This document shows, piece by piece, positions 17,384 to 26,905 of a stretch of 64,000 bases of DNA. The stretch covers positions 6,138,498 to 6,202,497 of the forward strand of contig NZ_CM001514.1 in assembly GCF_000263715.2 (NCBI RefSeq), given 5' to 3'. The notes below the pieces were generated by a model, which had not been told where the DNA came from, made no database searches, and saw only the letters and a program-made list of their open reading frames with translations. Position 1 is the first letter of the stretch. Each line of letters begins with the position of its first letter. The translations under genes were made by a program, and so were the position numbers. Source of the stretch: Pseudomonas synxantha BG33R (GTDB lineage: Bacteria > Pseudomonadota > Gammaproteobacteria > Pseudomonadales > Pseudomonadaceae).

Positions 17384-20300
17384 AGCCGCTCCGGCAGGCT
17401 GAAACCGCTGAGCACGCGGCTTCTGAACGGGTTGAAGGCACTGTTGGCGCGCAGCTCGTAGGCGATGCTCGCACCATCGACCCGCAGGCGCAGGTTGAAG
17501 CGGTCCGGCGAATTGCCCGCGGTGAGATCCGATTGCTCCAGCAGACGGAACCAGGCCCACGGGCCGTCCAGCGTGATACCGGAGCGACCACTGGCCGACG
17601 GCGGCATGATGGAAATACGCACCACGCCGATGCTGCCAGGGTTCGGCCATTGCATCGCCACCGGGCGGCTCGGGCCGTGGTCGTAGCTCAACTGCTGGCC
17701 ATCCAGATCAAGCAGAAACTGGGTGATGGTCGGGTCCATCGACACCGGCTTGAGCTCGAAACGCACGATAGGCTGGGTGCCCCCGGACCTGAAGAACGCA
17801 TCGCGAATTGTCGCCGCCCGCTGGAAGGTTTGCAGCACGCCCGGGGCAATCCCCAGCTTCTGCGCCGCGCCCGGTTGCCAGCGCCAGGTCTGTGCCGATG
17901 TATCCACATAGGGCTGCAAGTATTTGCGGAAGTAGTTATCCATCACCCCGCCCACGCCGAAGAACTGGCCGAAGTCATCCAGGGTGGCGTCCCGCGCACT
18001 GCCCGGCGACATCGGGTAGCGACCGGCCAACGACTGGCGATACACGTTGACCACTTCGCTGACCCAGGCCGCGTTCAGTTGGTTGCGTACCCCGCCCATC
18101 ATGCTGTTGGTGGTGGAATTGACCACCGACTTGACCATGCCCTGCACCAGCGGCGGCTGCCGCTCGGCATTCAGGCTGACCCGCGTGGCCGCAGCCGCCG
18201 CCTGGTTCTTGGCCTCGCCGAGCAGTGCATCACCGCTGGCGCCGACCATGGCGCTGACCTGCACATACAGCGCATTCATGTCCGACAGCAGGCCGTCGAT
18301 GGCCGCCGGTTCGCCTTCGTTTTTGCTGACGATGCTGTTGAGTTCGGCAAAGTGCGCGGTCACCGGATCCTCCGACGCTGCCGGGGCATTCGCCGTCGGT
18401 TGCTCCTGGCCAAGCAAGCTGCCAAGGCGCTCCTTGAGCTTGTCGACGCCACCTTCCACCGGTACACCCTTGGCCGCCAACTGGCGCTCTTCGGCTTGCA
18501 GGTCAGTTTCCCTGGCGACCGCCACCAGCAGCTTTTTCAGCGGCGAGGTCGGGCCGGAAATCACCCGCAGCACGTCGGCGGCCTGGGCCACGCTGGTGAT
18601 CGGCACAAAGTCGATGTCGGCAAGCAGTGCATCCCACTGACGCTGGTAGTCCTGGAAGTACAAGCGACGCACATCCGCGGCCAGGCTCACCACGTTCTGC
18701 TGATCGGCCTGTTCGTGGCCCAGCACCCATTGTTCCTCGGCCAGGGTGCCGGTCTGGTTCAGGCTGCTCAGCAAGAACGCCTGACGATAGCCCTTGGCAG
18801 TGAAGAAGCCACTCAACGGCTCACCCAACGGCTTGCCGCTCTTGCGGCTGAACACCAGCGCGGCGTCACGCCCGGCGGCTTCGTTGAGGCGAAAGTCCGG
18901 GATGCCTTCGGGCAGTTTCTGGCGCTTGACCCGGTCATACACGCGCTGGGCCACCGGCAGTTGCTGCAACTGGCGTCGCAGGTCATCGATCAGGCGTGGG
19001 TCCAGGCGAGCGCTCGGCGGGTGCCGTTCGAACAGCGCCTGCAAGTGCCCGGCCAGCGCCTGACGCTGATCGGCCGGCAGGTCGCGGGGCAGGTTGCGGT
19101 CCCAGTCCAGGGCGATCCAGGCCTTGATAAAGTCCGGGTCGTAATGCTCGCTGTCGGCGAGCATCAGGTAGGCCTTGAGACCCTCGTAGAGGAAGTCGGA
19201 GTTACCGCCGCCGTGCAGTTGCTCTTCAATGCGCGTCACCAAACGTGGCGCGAACACGGCGATCAACAGCTTGCGGTAGACACTGGCGGATTCGGCTTCA
19301 AGCATATCGCCCTGATACAGCCCCAGCCCTTCGGACCAGCTCGGCGAATCCCCCGCGAGGTTCTTCACCGCGTTCAGCAGTGGTAGCACCGCGAGCACTT
19401 CGCGTTGTGCCGGGCTCAGGTTCTGCACGGTCTGGCCCAGGGGCGCAACTTTCTGATCGACCTGGGCGATATACGCCTGGTTGGCGCGATAACTCACCCA
19501 CCACAGGCTGCTGACCACCACGACCAGCGCAACGGTGGCCGCCAGCACACCACGTGCAATCCACTTGCGGCGCCGTTCGACCTTTGGGTTCACACCCACC
19601 AAACCACGCTCGGCAAAGGCCACAGCGGTGAAGAGTTTTTCGATGAAGTAACTGCGCCCGGTGCCGCTCTGACGCGCCAGGTGCTGGCGGTCCAGGTTCA
19701 TGCTCTGGGCCATGGCGCCGATCAGGCGGTCAATCGGGCTGCCTTCCTGGGTGCCGCTGGTGAAATACACACCACGCAGCAACACGCGCTCTTCAAAGGC
19801 GTTGGGCTTGAACACACCTTCAAGGAAGCTTTGCAGACAGTCCTTCAACGCGCCGAACTGCTGCGGGAAACCGTAGATCAGGTCGCGGCGCGCCGGGTCG
19901 CGTTCCTGTTGCAGGCGCTCGACCAGGCGTTCGTTGAGGCGCTGCTCCAGCCCGGCGAATTCGCTTTGCAGGTGCGCCAACGGGCTGTCGCTGTGCTTGC
20001 CGTCGTCCAGGGCGAAGGTCATGCCCCACACCTGGGCGCGCTCTTCCTTGCTCAGGTTGTCGAAGAACTCCATGAAGCCCGGCACCAGGTCGAGCTTGGT
20101 GAGCATCAGGTAGATGGGGAAACGCACGCCCAACTGGGTGTACAGCTCCTGGATACGCAGACGAATCGCGGCGGCATGGGCGGCGCGCTCGGCGTCTGTG
20201 CCCAGCAGCAAATCCGACAGGCTGATGGCGATAAACGCACCATCGATGGGTCGGCGCGAACGTTGCTTTTTCAGCAGGTCAAGAAAGCCCAGCCACGCGG

Positions 20301-20880
20301 CTTTATCCACCGTCGAGTTGCTGTCCTGGGTGGTGTAGCGGCCCGCGGTATCGAGCAAAACGGCCTGATCGGTAAACCACCAGTCGCAGTTACGCGTACC
20401 ACCGACGCCGCGCACGGCACCGGCGCCCAACTGCGCCGCCAGCGGAAAATGCAGCCCGGAATTGACCAGTGCGGTGGTCTTGCCCGAACCCGGCGGGCCA
20501 ATGATCACGTACCACGGCAGCTCGTAAAGGTTGCGGCGTTCGTCACCGCCGAGCTTGGCTTTTTTCAGCAGCGTCAGGGCTTCATCCATGCGCTGGCGCA
20601 AGGTCGACAACTCTTCGGCAGTGGCAACACTGTTGGGATCAGCAGGGGTTTCGGCGGCCAGGCTGCGCATCACCTCGGCGGCCTGGCGGCGGGCCTGGAT
20701 GATACGGAACACGCGGTAGGCGAGCCACAGCGCAAATACCAGAATGATCAGCGCCCAACGTCGCCCCTCGGGCATCAACACGTCGAGCAACGGCCCGACA
20801 AACCAGATGATCAGGCTCAGGGCAATCAGGCCCAGAACGGGGATTACCCAGCGAATCATGAAACTGAAAAACGCCTTCAC
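17380..20880 (-). CDS. tssM: T6SS membrane-complex protein TssM (IcmF)
   Basis: TssM (1166 aa) is the inner-membrane backbone that links TssL and TssJ across the envelope. Two N-terminal membrane helices (about 9-30 and 41-58) precede the cytoplasmic NTPase domain with an intact Walker A (GPPGSGKT, residues 128-135). A third helix (LAATVALVVVVSSLWWVSY) lies near residue 440, and the rest is periplasmic with the IcmF C-terminal domain. The start is a GTG overlapping the tssL stop (GTGA); an ATG seven codons later is the alternative. Confidence 0.95.
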   Translation of the reverse strand: MKAFFSFMIRWVIPVLGLIALSLIIWFVGPLLDVLMPEGRRWALIILVFALWLAYRVFRIIQARRQAAEVMRSLAAETPADPNSVATAEELSTLRQRMDEALTLLKKAKLGGDERRNLYELPWYVIIGPPGSGKTTALVNSGLHFPLAAQLGAGAVRGVGGTRNCDWWFTDQAVLLDTAGRYTTQDSNSTVDKAAWLGFLDLLKKQRSRRPIDGAFIAISLSDLLLGTDAERAAHAAAIRLRIQELYTQLGVRFPIYLMLTKLDLVPGFMEFFDNLSKEERAQVWGMTFALDDGKHSDSPLAHLQSEFAGLEQRLNERLVERLQQERDPARRDLIYGFPQQFGALKDCLQSFLEGVFKPNAFEERVLLRGVYFTSGTQEGSPIDRLIGAMAQSMNLDRQHLARQSGTGRSYFIEKLFTAVAFAERGLVGVNPKVERRRKWIARGVLAATVALVVVVSSLWWVSYRANQAYIAQVDQKVAPLGQTVQNLSPAQREVLAVLPLLNAVKNLAGDSPSWSEGLGLYQGDMLEAESASVYRKLLIAVFAPRLVTRIEEQLHGGGNSDFLYEGLKAYLMLADSEHYDPDFIKAWIALDWDRNLPRDLPADQRQALAGHLQALFERHPPSARLDPRLIDDLRRQLQQLPVAQRVYDRVKRQKLPEGIPDFRLNEAAGRDAALVFSRKSGKPLGEPLSGFFTAKGYRQAFLLSSLNQTGTLAEEQWVLGHEQADQQNVVSLAADVRRLYFQDYQRQWDALLADIDFVPITSVAQAADVLRVISGPTSPLKKLLVAVARETDLQAEERQLAAKGVPVEGGVDKLKERLGSLLGQEQPTANAPAASEDPVTAHFAELNSIVSKNEGEPAAIDGLLSDMNALYVQVSAMVGASGDALLGEAKNQAAAAATRVSLNAERQPPLVQGMVKSVVNSTTNSMMGGVRNQLNAAWVSEVVNVYRQSLAGRYPMSPGSARDATLDDFGQFFGVGGVMDNYFRKYLQPYVDTSAQTWRWQPGAAQKLGIAPGVLQTFQRAATIRDAFFRSGGTQPIVRFELKPVSMDPTITQFLLDLDGQQLSYDHGPSRPVAMQWPNPGSIGVVRISIMPPSASGRSGITLDGPWAWFRLLEQSDLTAGNSPDRFNLRLRVDGASIAYELRANSAFNPFRSRVLSGFSLPERL

Positions 20881-22166
20881 TCGACGCCCTCCGCCAGTAC
20901 GGTGATTTCAACCCGACGATTGCGGGCACGGCCTTCGGCAGTCCCGTTGCTCGCCAGCGGCTCGGTGTCGCTACGGCCTTCGGCGCTGAAGCGATCAGCC
21001 TGGCCGGTCTTGGCCGCGAGGATCTCCAGTACCGACTTGGCCCGGGCTTCGGACAGCGCCCAGTTCGACGGGAAGCGCAGCGTGGCGATCGGGCGGTTGT
21101 CGCTATGGCCGGTGACACGCACCTGGCCCTTGACCTTGCGAATGGCATCAGCGATGCGCAGCATCAGCGGCTGGTAAGCATCGACAATGCTGGAGCTGGC
21201 GGAGGCGAACAGCTCATCGCCACGAATGGTCACCACCGAACGGTCAACCTTGTCTTCCACGGCCACGCGACCGGCCTTGATGTCTTCGGCCAGGAAGCCG
21301 GCCAGGCGCGGCCGCTCGATCACTTTTGGCTGCGCCACCGGACGGTCGATGGCCTGCACCGGGATCTCGCCCAGGGCATGGATATTCTTGAACACCGGCT
21401 CGGCGTCCGAGGCCAGTTTCATGCGCAGGCCAAACAACAACGCCAGCAATAGCGCTAGACCAATCGCCACAGCGATCCACGGCGGCATGAATTGCGCCAG
21501 GCGATCACGGGCCACGGTCACGCCGCGCCAGTGCGGCGACAGCTCACGCTCGTGTTCGCCACGGGCACTGCGAATCGCTGCGGCGGTGCGCTCGCGCAAG
21601 GCTTCCAATTGGCTGCGACCGTCGGTCATCACGCGGTAGCGGCCTTCGAAACCCAGGCACATGCACAGGTACAACAGCTCCAACAGGTACAGGCGTTCCC
21701 GTGGGCTTTGCAGGCAGTGGTCGAGCAACTGGAAGACCTTTTCACCGCCCCAGGCTTCGTTGTGCACGGTGATCAGCAGGCTTTGCTTGCCCCAATCACT
21801 GGTGCTGCCCCACGGCGTGCTCAACACCGCTTCATCCAGGGCGGTGCACAGCGCGTAACGGGCCAGCAGCACTTCGTTGCGCGCCACACCAGCCGCTTCG
21901 GCGCGTTCTTCGAACTGGCGCAGATAGGCCAACAACTGCGCCCGCAGGCTGGCTGGCGCCGGGTGGGCGATGGTGTTGCGCAGCCGCGTCAGCAACGCCA
22001 GTAAAGGGCCGGCGGCGCTTTCCAGCGGGTTCAGGCCGTGGCTCTTGCCAGTGAGGATCGGCGCAGCCGGCATCGACAGCGGCGCCGGTTCTGCGCGTGC
22101 AGGCTCCGGCGCTCGGCCACCCGGGCGCGGCATGAACTGGGTGCGGTCATCGTCATTGGGATGCAT
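20877..22166 (-). CDS. tssL: T6SS protein TssL (DotU) with OmpA-like domain
   Basis: TssL (429 aa) is an inner-membrane T6SS component. The N-terminal DotU domain (about residues 45-215) includes YALCTALDEAVLSTPWG. It is followed by one membrane helix (WIAVAIGLALLLALLFGLRM). The C-terminus has a peptidoglycan-binding OmpA-like domain (VRVTGHSDNRPIATLRFPSN and LSEARAKSVLEIL). This is the extended TssL form, which anchors the complex to the cell wall without a separate anchor protein. It sits 6 bases after tssK. Confidence 0.95.
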   Translation of the reverse strand: MHPNDDDRTQFMPRPGGRAPEPARAEPAPLSMPAAPILTGKSHGLNPLESAAGPLLALLTRLRNTIAHPAPASLRAQLLAYLRQFEERAEAAGVARNEVLLARYALCTALDEAVLSTPWGSTSDWGKQSLLITVHNEAWGGEKVFQLLDHCLQSPRERLYLLELLYLCMCLGFEGRYRVMTDGRSQLEALRERTAAAIRSARGEHERELSPHWRGVTVARDRLAQFMPPWIAVAIGLALLLALLFGLRMKLASDAEPVFKNIHALGEIPVQAIDRPVAQPKVIERPRLAGFLAEDIKAGRVAVEDKVDRSVVTIRGDELFASASSSIVDAYQPLMLRIADAIRKVKGQVRVTGHSDNRPIATLRFPSNWALSEARAKSVLEILAAKTGQADRFSAEGRSDTEPLASNGTAEGRARNRRVEITVLAEGVE

Positions 22167-22172
22167 CGCGGA

Positions 22173-23507
22173 TTATCCTCGGATCGCCCAGAAGGCCAGG
22201 TTCAAGCCCGGGAACTGCCCGGCGATGTGGAAGGCAAAGCCGCCGGAATTGCTCAACTGCTGCCAGTGCTCGCTGCCTCGGTCCAGCTCGTAGTAGGTAC
22301 TACCGGCGTGGTACGGCAATTGGCGCGGCGCCACCGGTAACGGCAGCAAGCCAATGCCTGGCAGTTGCAGGTTGACCATGTCGCGAATGTGCTCCACCGA
22401 ACCGACTTTGCTCTGCTGGCCGAAGCGTGCGCGCAGGGTTTCGCCGGGCACATCGGCACGCACCACGAGGATGAAACTGGCGTTGTCGAGCAGGGTTTTG
22501 TCGGCCAGCATCGCCACGTGGATACCGTAGGCCTTCTCCACAATCGGGATCGGCGTGGCCTTGCTGTCGATCAGCATCGACAGCGCTTCACGCAGGGCCG
22601 CCATCACCGGAGTGAAGCTCAGCGCCAGGTCATCGTGCTGGTATTGCGGGTATTCCTGAGGGCGGCGACCTGAAGTGGAGAAGGTCGAAAACTCACCGGC
22701 CAGGCTCACCAGTTCGCTGAAGAAGCGCTCCGGGTGCAGCGGGCTCAACTGGCTCAAATGCTGGATCAGCGGCTGGGCGCGATTGACCAGCTGCAGCAGC
22801 ATGAAGTCGGCAATCTCCGAAGCGCCGCCAGCGCCGGAGGCCACCACGCGCCCCGCCAGGGCTTCGCCACGCTGGTGCAGCAGGCCGAGCAGTTCACTAC
22901 GAAACGCAGTCAGCGGTTTGCTTGCGGTCACATTCAGCACCGGCGGGATGTAGGTGTCGTCGAGCACCAGCGCACGGTCGGCGCGTTTTTCCTTGATGCG
23001 TACCAGGCCAATCGCGGCATAGTCGCTGATGCCGTCCTGCGCCGTCAGCAGGCGCAATGCCCGCGATCCCACGGCCACCGGGGCGCGGTTTTCGAACGGC
23101 GCGTTGTCGTCACGCACTTCACGCACCTGGCTGACATAACGCGCAGCTTCCAGGGCTTCGCCTTCCTCAACCGTGTCACGCGCACCGGCACGCTTGAGCG
23201 GCAGGGCCAGGTACACCAAGCCGTCGCGCAGGTTGTCGTCGATACTCAACGGACTCGGCGCCAGGTCATCCTGGGGGATATTGAAGGGAGTGCCATCGGG
23301 CAACAGGCCGCGGGCCGATACGATCGCCAGCTTGCCCTGGGCCAGCAGGCCCTGGTCGATCAGCAACTCGGAAAAACCCCAGGCCCCTGCCGACAACGGA
23401 CGGCTGCGCGCGTCGATCAGGTTTTCCAGGTAACGGTCATGCTGCTGGAAGTGCTGCGTTGCGATGAACATGCCTTCCGACCAGACCACGCGATTGTTCC
23501 AGGACAT
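22173..23507 (-). CDS. tssK: T6SS baseplate protein TssK
   Basis: TssK (444 aa) connects the baseplate to the membrane complex through TssL/TssM. The N-terminus MSWNNRVVWSEGMFIATQHFQQHDRYLE is typical of the family, as is the internal FFSELVSLAGEFSTF. The length matches usual TssK. It is in the leftward arm between tssJ (18-base gap) and tssL. Confidence 0.95.
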   Translation of the reverse strand: MSWNNRVVWSEGMFIATQHFQQHDRYLENLIDARSRPLSAGAWGFSELLIDQGLLAQGKLAIVSARGLLPDGTPFNIPQDDLAPSPLSIDDNLRDGLVYLALPLKRAGARDTVEEGEALEAARYVSQVREVRDDNAPFENRAPVAVGSRALRLLTAQDGISDYAAIGLVRIKEKRADRALVLDDTYIPPVLNVTASKPLTAFRSELLGLLHQRGEALAGRVVASGAGGASEIADFMLLQLVNRAQPLIQHLSQLSPLHPERFFSELVSLAGEFSTFSTSGRRPQEYPQYQHDDLALSFTPVMAALREALSMLIDSKATPIPIVEKAYGIHVAMLADKTLLDNASFILVVRADVPGETLRARFGQQSKVGSVEHIRDMVNLQLPGIGLLPLPVAPRQLPYHAGSTYYELDRGSEHWQQLSNSGGFAFHIAGQFPGLNLAFWAIRG

Positions 23508-23525
23508 GGGGGCTCCGATTGCTTG

Positions 23526-24035
23526 TTATTGGGCTGGGCTGGAGGGGGAAACCACGACGTCGGCGCGCACGGCACGCACATCGAGGCTGATCTGGTATTC
23601 GCTGGATTGGCGCGGCGCTACGTTGATCACGGCGCGCCATTGCGCGCGGTCCAATTCGCGATAGCCCACCAGCACGCCGATCTGGCGCGTGGCCGGGTTG
23701 AGGTCACGCTGAATGCTCAGTTGCTGGCCGGGTTGCACCACCACTTCATCCTGGTCCAGCAGGTCGAGGCCGAGGGTGGATTGCGCACGGTCAGCCAGGG
23801 CGAAGTAATCGGAGCGGGAAAAGGTCGCGGCGTTTTTCAGTTCGAAAATACGCACCCGCACCGGCGCAGCCTGGCCATTGGCGCCGGGGTTAAGCCCGGC
23901 GATCGCGTGGAAATGCAACTCGACGGCGGCGCTGTTGGCTTGCGTGTCGGCAGCCGCTTCGGGTTTGGCCGCATCGTTTGCACACGCGGTCAGCAGCAGC
24001 GCGGTAGCAGCTGCGAGTAAAAACCTGGGAATCAT
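23526..24035 (-). CDS. tssJ: T6SS outer-membrane lipoprotein TssJ
   Basis: TssJ (169 aa) is the lipoprotein that anchors the T6SS membrane complex at the outer membrane through TssM. The signal peptide ends in LLLTACAND, so Cys18 is the lipidated residue. The mature domain shows the family pattern, with VRIFELKNAATFSRSDYFAL and the later GQQLSIQRDLNPATRQIGVLVGYRELDRAQWR. It follows fha1 after a 56-base gap and precedes tssK. Confidence 0.94.
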   Translation of the reverse strand: MIPRFLLAAATALLLTACANDAAKPEAAADTQANSAAVELHFHAIAGLNPGANGQAAPVRVRIFELKNAATFSRSDYFALADRAQSTLGLDLLDQDEVVVQPGQQLSIQRDLNPATRQIGVLVGYRELDRAQWRAVINVAPRQSSEYQISLDVRAVRADVVVSPSSPAQ

Positions 24036-24091
24036 CCTGCGTCCTCAATGACGTGTTTAGCTATCCGTTTTATCCATAAGTGCGACGCGCT

Positions 24092-25438
24092 TTAGCTTCG
24101 CTGTCGTGCGCTATGCTCTTCGTAGGCCCGGCTGAATTCGCGACCGAACAGGTCCTGGAAATCCTCCTGGGCCTCGCGCGAAATGTTGCTGTAGAGCTCG
24201 GTAAACTGCTGCCAGTACTGGGCCTGGCGCGAGCCGTTGAAAATGCTCGAAAGGCCACCGGGCTTGCCCATGCGTTCCTCCAACTGCGCCGGTTCAAAGC
24301 GCGTGAGCAGGTGTTTGATCGCCGCCTCCACGCCGGCCATCACGGCCAACTGGTGGGCGCGCAAATCGTCGAAACTGTCCCGTACCGCGATGTCCGGCGC
24401 CATAAACGCCTGGTTGCCATGACGAAGCAGCAGCAGTAACGCTTCGTCGGCATTCGGGGCGAATTTCAACGGGTTGTTTTCGGCGGGGCGGATCATCGTC
24501 TGCTGCATACGGAACTCGCCCTTGAGGCTAGCCCGGGCGCGCAATACGTCGATCAGGCCCTCGACCATCAGCCGGTAGCTGCGGCCGATGCTTTCCATCT
24601 GGGCGCTGGCGTCGGCCTGGTCCAGGCGCAACTGGTCGAGACCGGCACCACGCAGGAAGGCTTGCAACAGGTCGGTAGGTTGCGCAGCGTCGGCCACGGT
24701 GAGCGCAACCGGCTCGACCACGGGCGGCGGAGCAATCGGTGCTGGGGCAATCGGCGCCGGGGCAGGCGCGGCATTGGCGACCGGCGCGGGCGCAGGCGCG
24801 TCGCCAAACAGGTCCCAGTCTTCAGGAATGACAGCGCCTTGCACCACCGGTTTCTCCACTAGCGGTACAGCAACCGGAGCCGGCGGGCGGAAATCGTGTT
24901 GTTCGGATGGCACATGGTCCGCCACGGTGGGCGGCGGCACGGCGGTGGGGCTGAGGAAGTCGAACAGGTCTGGCAGGGTCTCCATCGACGAGGCGCCGTG
25001 GAATTGCGGCGCGATCATCGGCGTAGGCGCAGGCGGACTCACCACAGCGCCCATCAGCGCTTCGAAGCTGTTTGGCGACTCACCGGCAAACGGCTGGCTG
25101 TCGACGGCTTGCACGTTGAAGTCGATGCGCGCCTGGATTTCGTAATCGCCGATGCGGATCAACTCGCCATCTTGCAGCGGCTCGCTGTTACCCCGGCGCA
25201 TACGAATACCGGCCTTGACCAACTCCACACCATTGGTGCTGTTATCGGTTAAGTAATAACGGCCATCTTTGTATTGAATAACGCAATGCTGGGAGGAGAC
25301 GAGACGCTCAGGATCAGGCAATACCCAGTCATTATCCGAACTGCGACCAATAGCTATCCTGCCCTGATCCATGGACTTTTCAGCGCATTGCCCTGGGGTA
25401 ATCTTGTGATAACTAGTGATAGTCAAACACAGCGACAT
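24092..25438 (-). CDS. fha1: T6SS FHA-domain scaffold protein Fha1
   Basis: Fha1 (448 aa) is a phosphothreonine-binding protein and the PpkA substrate that triggers T6SS assembly. The N-terminal FHA domain has the key residues GRSS (31-34), SSQH (48-51) and NSTNG (66-70). A proline/alanine-rich linker (about 150-280) leads to a C-terminal T6SS-specific domain. The start at 25438 (MSLCLTITSYHK) has GGAGG four bases upstream; a longer reading to 25528 adds 30 unlike residues. It is the first gene of the leftward arm. Confidence 0.94.
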   Translation of the reverse strand: MSLCLTITSYHKITPGQCAEKSMDQGRIAIGRSSDNDWVLPDPERLVSSQHCVIQYKDGRYYLTDNSTNGVELVKAGIRMRRGNSEPLQDGELIRIGDYEIQARIDFNVQAVDSQPFAGESPNSFEALMGAVVSPPAPTPMIAPQFHGASSMETLPDLFDFLSPTAVPPPTVADHVPSEQHDFRPPAPVAVPLVEKPVVQGAVIPEDWDLFGDAPAPAPVANAAPAPAPIAPAPIAPPPVVEPVALTVADAAQPTDLLQAFLRGAGLDQLRLDQADASAQMESIGRSYRLMVEGLIDVLRARASLKGEFRMQQTMIRPAENNPLKFAPNADEALLLLLRHGNQAFMAPDIAVRDSFDDLRAHQLAVMAGVEAAIKHLLTRFEPAQLEERMGKPGGLSSIFNGSRQAQYWQQFTELYSNISREAQEDFQDLFGREFSRAYEEHSARQRS

Positions 25439-25730
25439 CTTGCCTCCTTGCTGATGCATCGCGCGCGGTCTACCCAAAGGGCCACGCTTCCCTGAAGATT
25501 TGCCCGCGGTCGCGAAAACGACCGCCAAAATCTGCTTTTACCAGCATGATCGCTGATCTTAACTGGCTTGCATGACAAAAATCCTCCATGGGCACGCCTT
25601 TCGACCCGCCAGTCGCGCAGGTTGTTAAACACCGCACATCTGTCACAGAGGGCGAATAGCTTACCTTGACAAGGCATAAGTACTACACCAAAAATGCACA
25701 ACTTCTTGAACATCAGTGATGGCGCAGTAG

Positions 25731-25746
25731 TGGCACTCTGATTGTA
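25731..25746 (+). promoter_or_regulatory. Possible sigma-54 promoter for tssA
   Basis: TGGCAC, five bases, then TTGTA matches the -24/-12 pattern TGGCAC-N5-TTGCA except for T in place of the -12 C. A start site would fall near 25758, about 75 bases before tssA. The mismatch is at an important position, so this is only a candidate. Confidence 0.35.
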
Positions 25747-25793
25747 TGACCAAGAAAACATGCACAGTTCATTGCGCAACTAATGCATGCGTT

Positions 25794-25811
25794 GCCCGCC
25801 TTCCAGCGGGC
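25794..25811 (+). promoter_or_regulatory. Leader hairpin before the tssA ribosome site
   Basis: GCCCGC and GCGGGC form a perfect 6-base stem with a 6-base loop, ending four bases before the AAGGAG ribosome site (25816-25821). It is placed where it could affect translation. No regulator is shown. Confidence 0.4.
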
Positions 25812-25831
25812 TGATAAGGAGATCGAATTCA

Positions 25832-26851
25832 GTGGATGTGCCGTTGCTGCTCACCGCCGTTTCTGCAACTTCGCCCTGTGGCGAAGACATGGAATATGAC
25901 GCGCAATTTCTGCAATTGGAACGTGATGCCAAGGGCCAGCCCGAACGCAGCATGGGCGACTCGATCCTGCCCGCCGAGCCGCCGGAGTGGCGCAGCATCC
26001 AGCAGCAGAGCCTCGACTTGTTGCAGCGCAGCAAAGACCTGCGCATCACTCATTTCCTGCTGCAAAGCTCCCTCGCCTTGCAGGGCGTGGCCGGGCTGGC
26101 TGAAGTCCTTGGCCTGATCAACGCCTTGCTGCGCGAATACTGGGCCGACGTGCATCCACGCCTGGATGCCGACGACGACAACGACCCCACCGTGCGCATC
26201 AACGCCCTGACCGGCCTGACCTGCGACACCAATATTCGCCTGTTGCGCGAAAGCATCCTGACACGCTCACGCACCTTCGGGCCCGTAAGCCTGCGCGCCG
26301 CGCTCAATGCCAGCGGCCTGCAGAATTTTGCCGACGAGCAGCTGGGCAACCAGCAGCTCAACGCAGCATTCCTCGACAGCGACCCCGAGCTGCTGCAAGC
26401 CACCCGCGACGCGTTGATCGCAGCGCGTACGGCCTGCGAAGCCATCGAGCAACAGGTCAATGACCAGGTCGGCTCCGCCCAGGGCGTGGACCTCAGCGCC
26501 TTGAAGCAACCGCTCAAACAGGCCCTGCAAATACTCAATCAAGCGGTGCCTGGCACCGACAGCAGCAGCGAACCCGAGGCCGTCAGTGAAGACAATGCCC
26601 CCTCGGTCGATTTCGCCGCTGCGCCCGCAGCCCCTCGCCCGACGGGCGACATCGCTACTCGCGATGATGTGCTGCGCAGCCTCGACAAAATCCTTGCGTA
26701 CTACACTCGGCACGAGCCTTCGAGCCCGCTGCCGGTGTTGTTGAACCGAGCGAAAAATCTGGTGCACGCCGACTTCGCGGCCATTGTGCGCAATCTGATT
26801 CCCGACGGCATGTCCCAATTTGAAAACCTGCGCGGCCCGGACAGCGAGTAA
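25832..26851 (+). CDS. tssA: T6SS protein TssA
   Basis: TssA (339 aa, ImpA family) caps or primes the tail tube/sheath during assembly. The N-terminal ImpA_N motif is visible in LLTAVSATSPCGEDMEYDAQFLQLERDAKG. The C-terminus has RDDVLRSLDKILAYYTRHEPSSPLPVLLNRAK, as in TssA1 proteins. The GTG at 25832 is chosen because AAGGAG lies ten bases upstream; an in-frame ATG at 25787 lacks a ribosome site. It is the first gene of the rightward arm. Confidence 0.93.
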   Translation: MDVPLLLTAVSATSPCGEDMEYDAQFLQLERDAKGQPERSMGDSILPAEPPEWRSIQQQSLDLLQRSKDLRITHFLLQSSLALQGVAGLAEVLGLINALLREYWADVHPRLDADDDNDPTVRINALTGLTCDTNIRLLRESILTRSRTFGPVSLRAALNASGLQNFADEQLGNQQLNAAFLDSDPELLQATRDALIAARTACEAIEQQVNDQVGSAQGVDLSALKQPLKQALQILNQAVPGTDSSSEPEAVSEDNAPSVDFAAAPAAPRPTGDIATRDDVLRSLDKILAYYTRHEPSSPLPVLLNRAKNLVHADFAAIVRNLIPDGMSQFENLRGPDSE

Positions 26852-26905
26852 GCCGCCGGACCGTGCAGTAACAACACCGTCGCTCAAGCGACCAGGAGCA
26901 GCAAC

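Larger units (their letters stand above)
25439..25831. promoter_or_regulatory. Divergent control region between the two T6SS arms
   Basis: No gene is seen in these 393 bases. They must hold the promoters for fha1 (leftward) and tssA (rightward). They contain a possible sigma-54 promoter (25731-25746), a TTGACA hexamer at 25666 without a good partner, a leader hairpin before tssA, and GGA motifs (reverse strand, near 25489-25493 and 25445-25449) of the kind bound by RsmA-type proteins. Confidence 0.7.

Noticed and set aside
17533..21177. Long plus-strand open frames opposite tssM
   Set aside because: TssM motifs including Walker A are on the minus strand; the plus frames have no family features.
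25666..25671. TTGACA hexamer as a sigma-70 promoter for tssA
   Set aside because: No good -10 hexamer lies 16-18 bases downstream, so it was not called.
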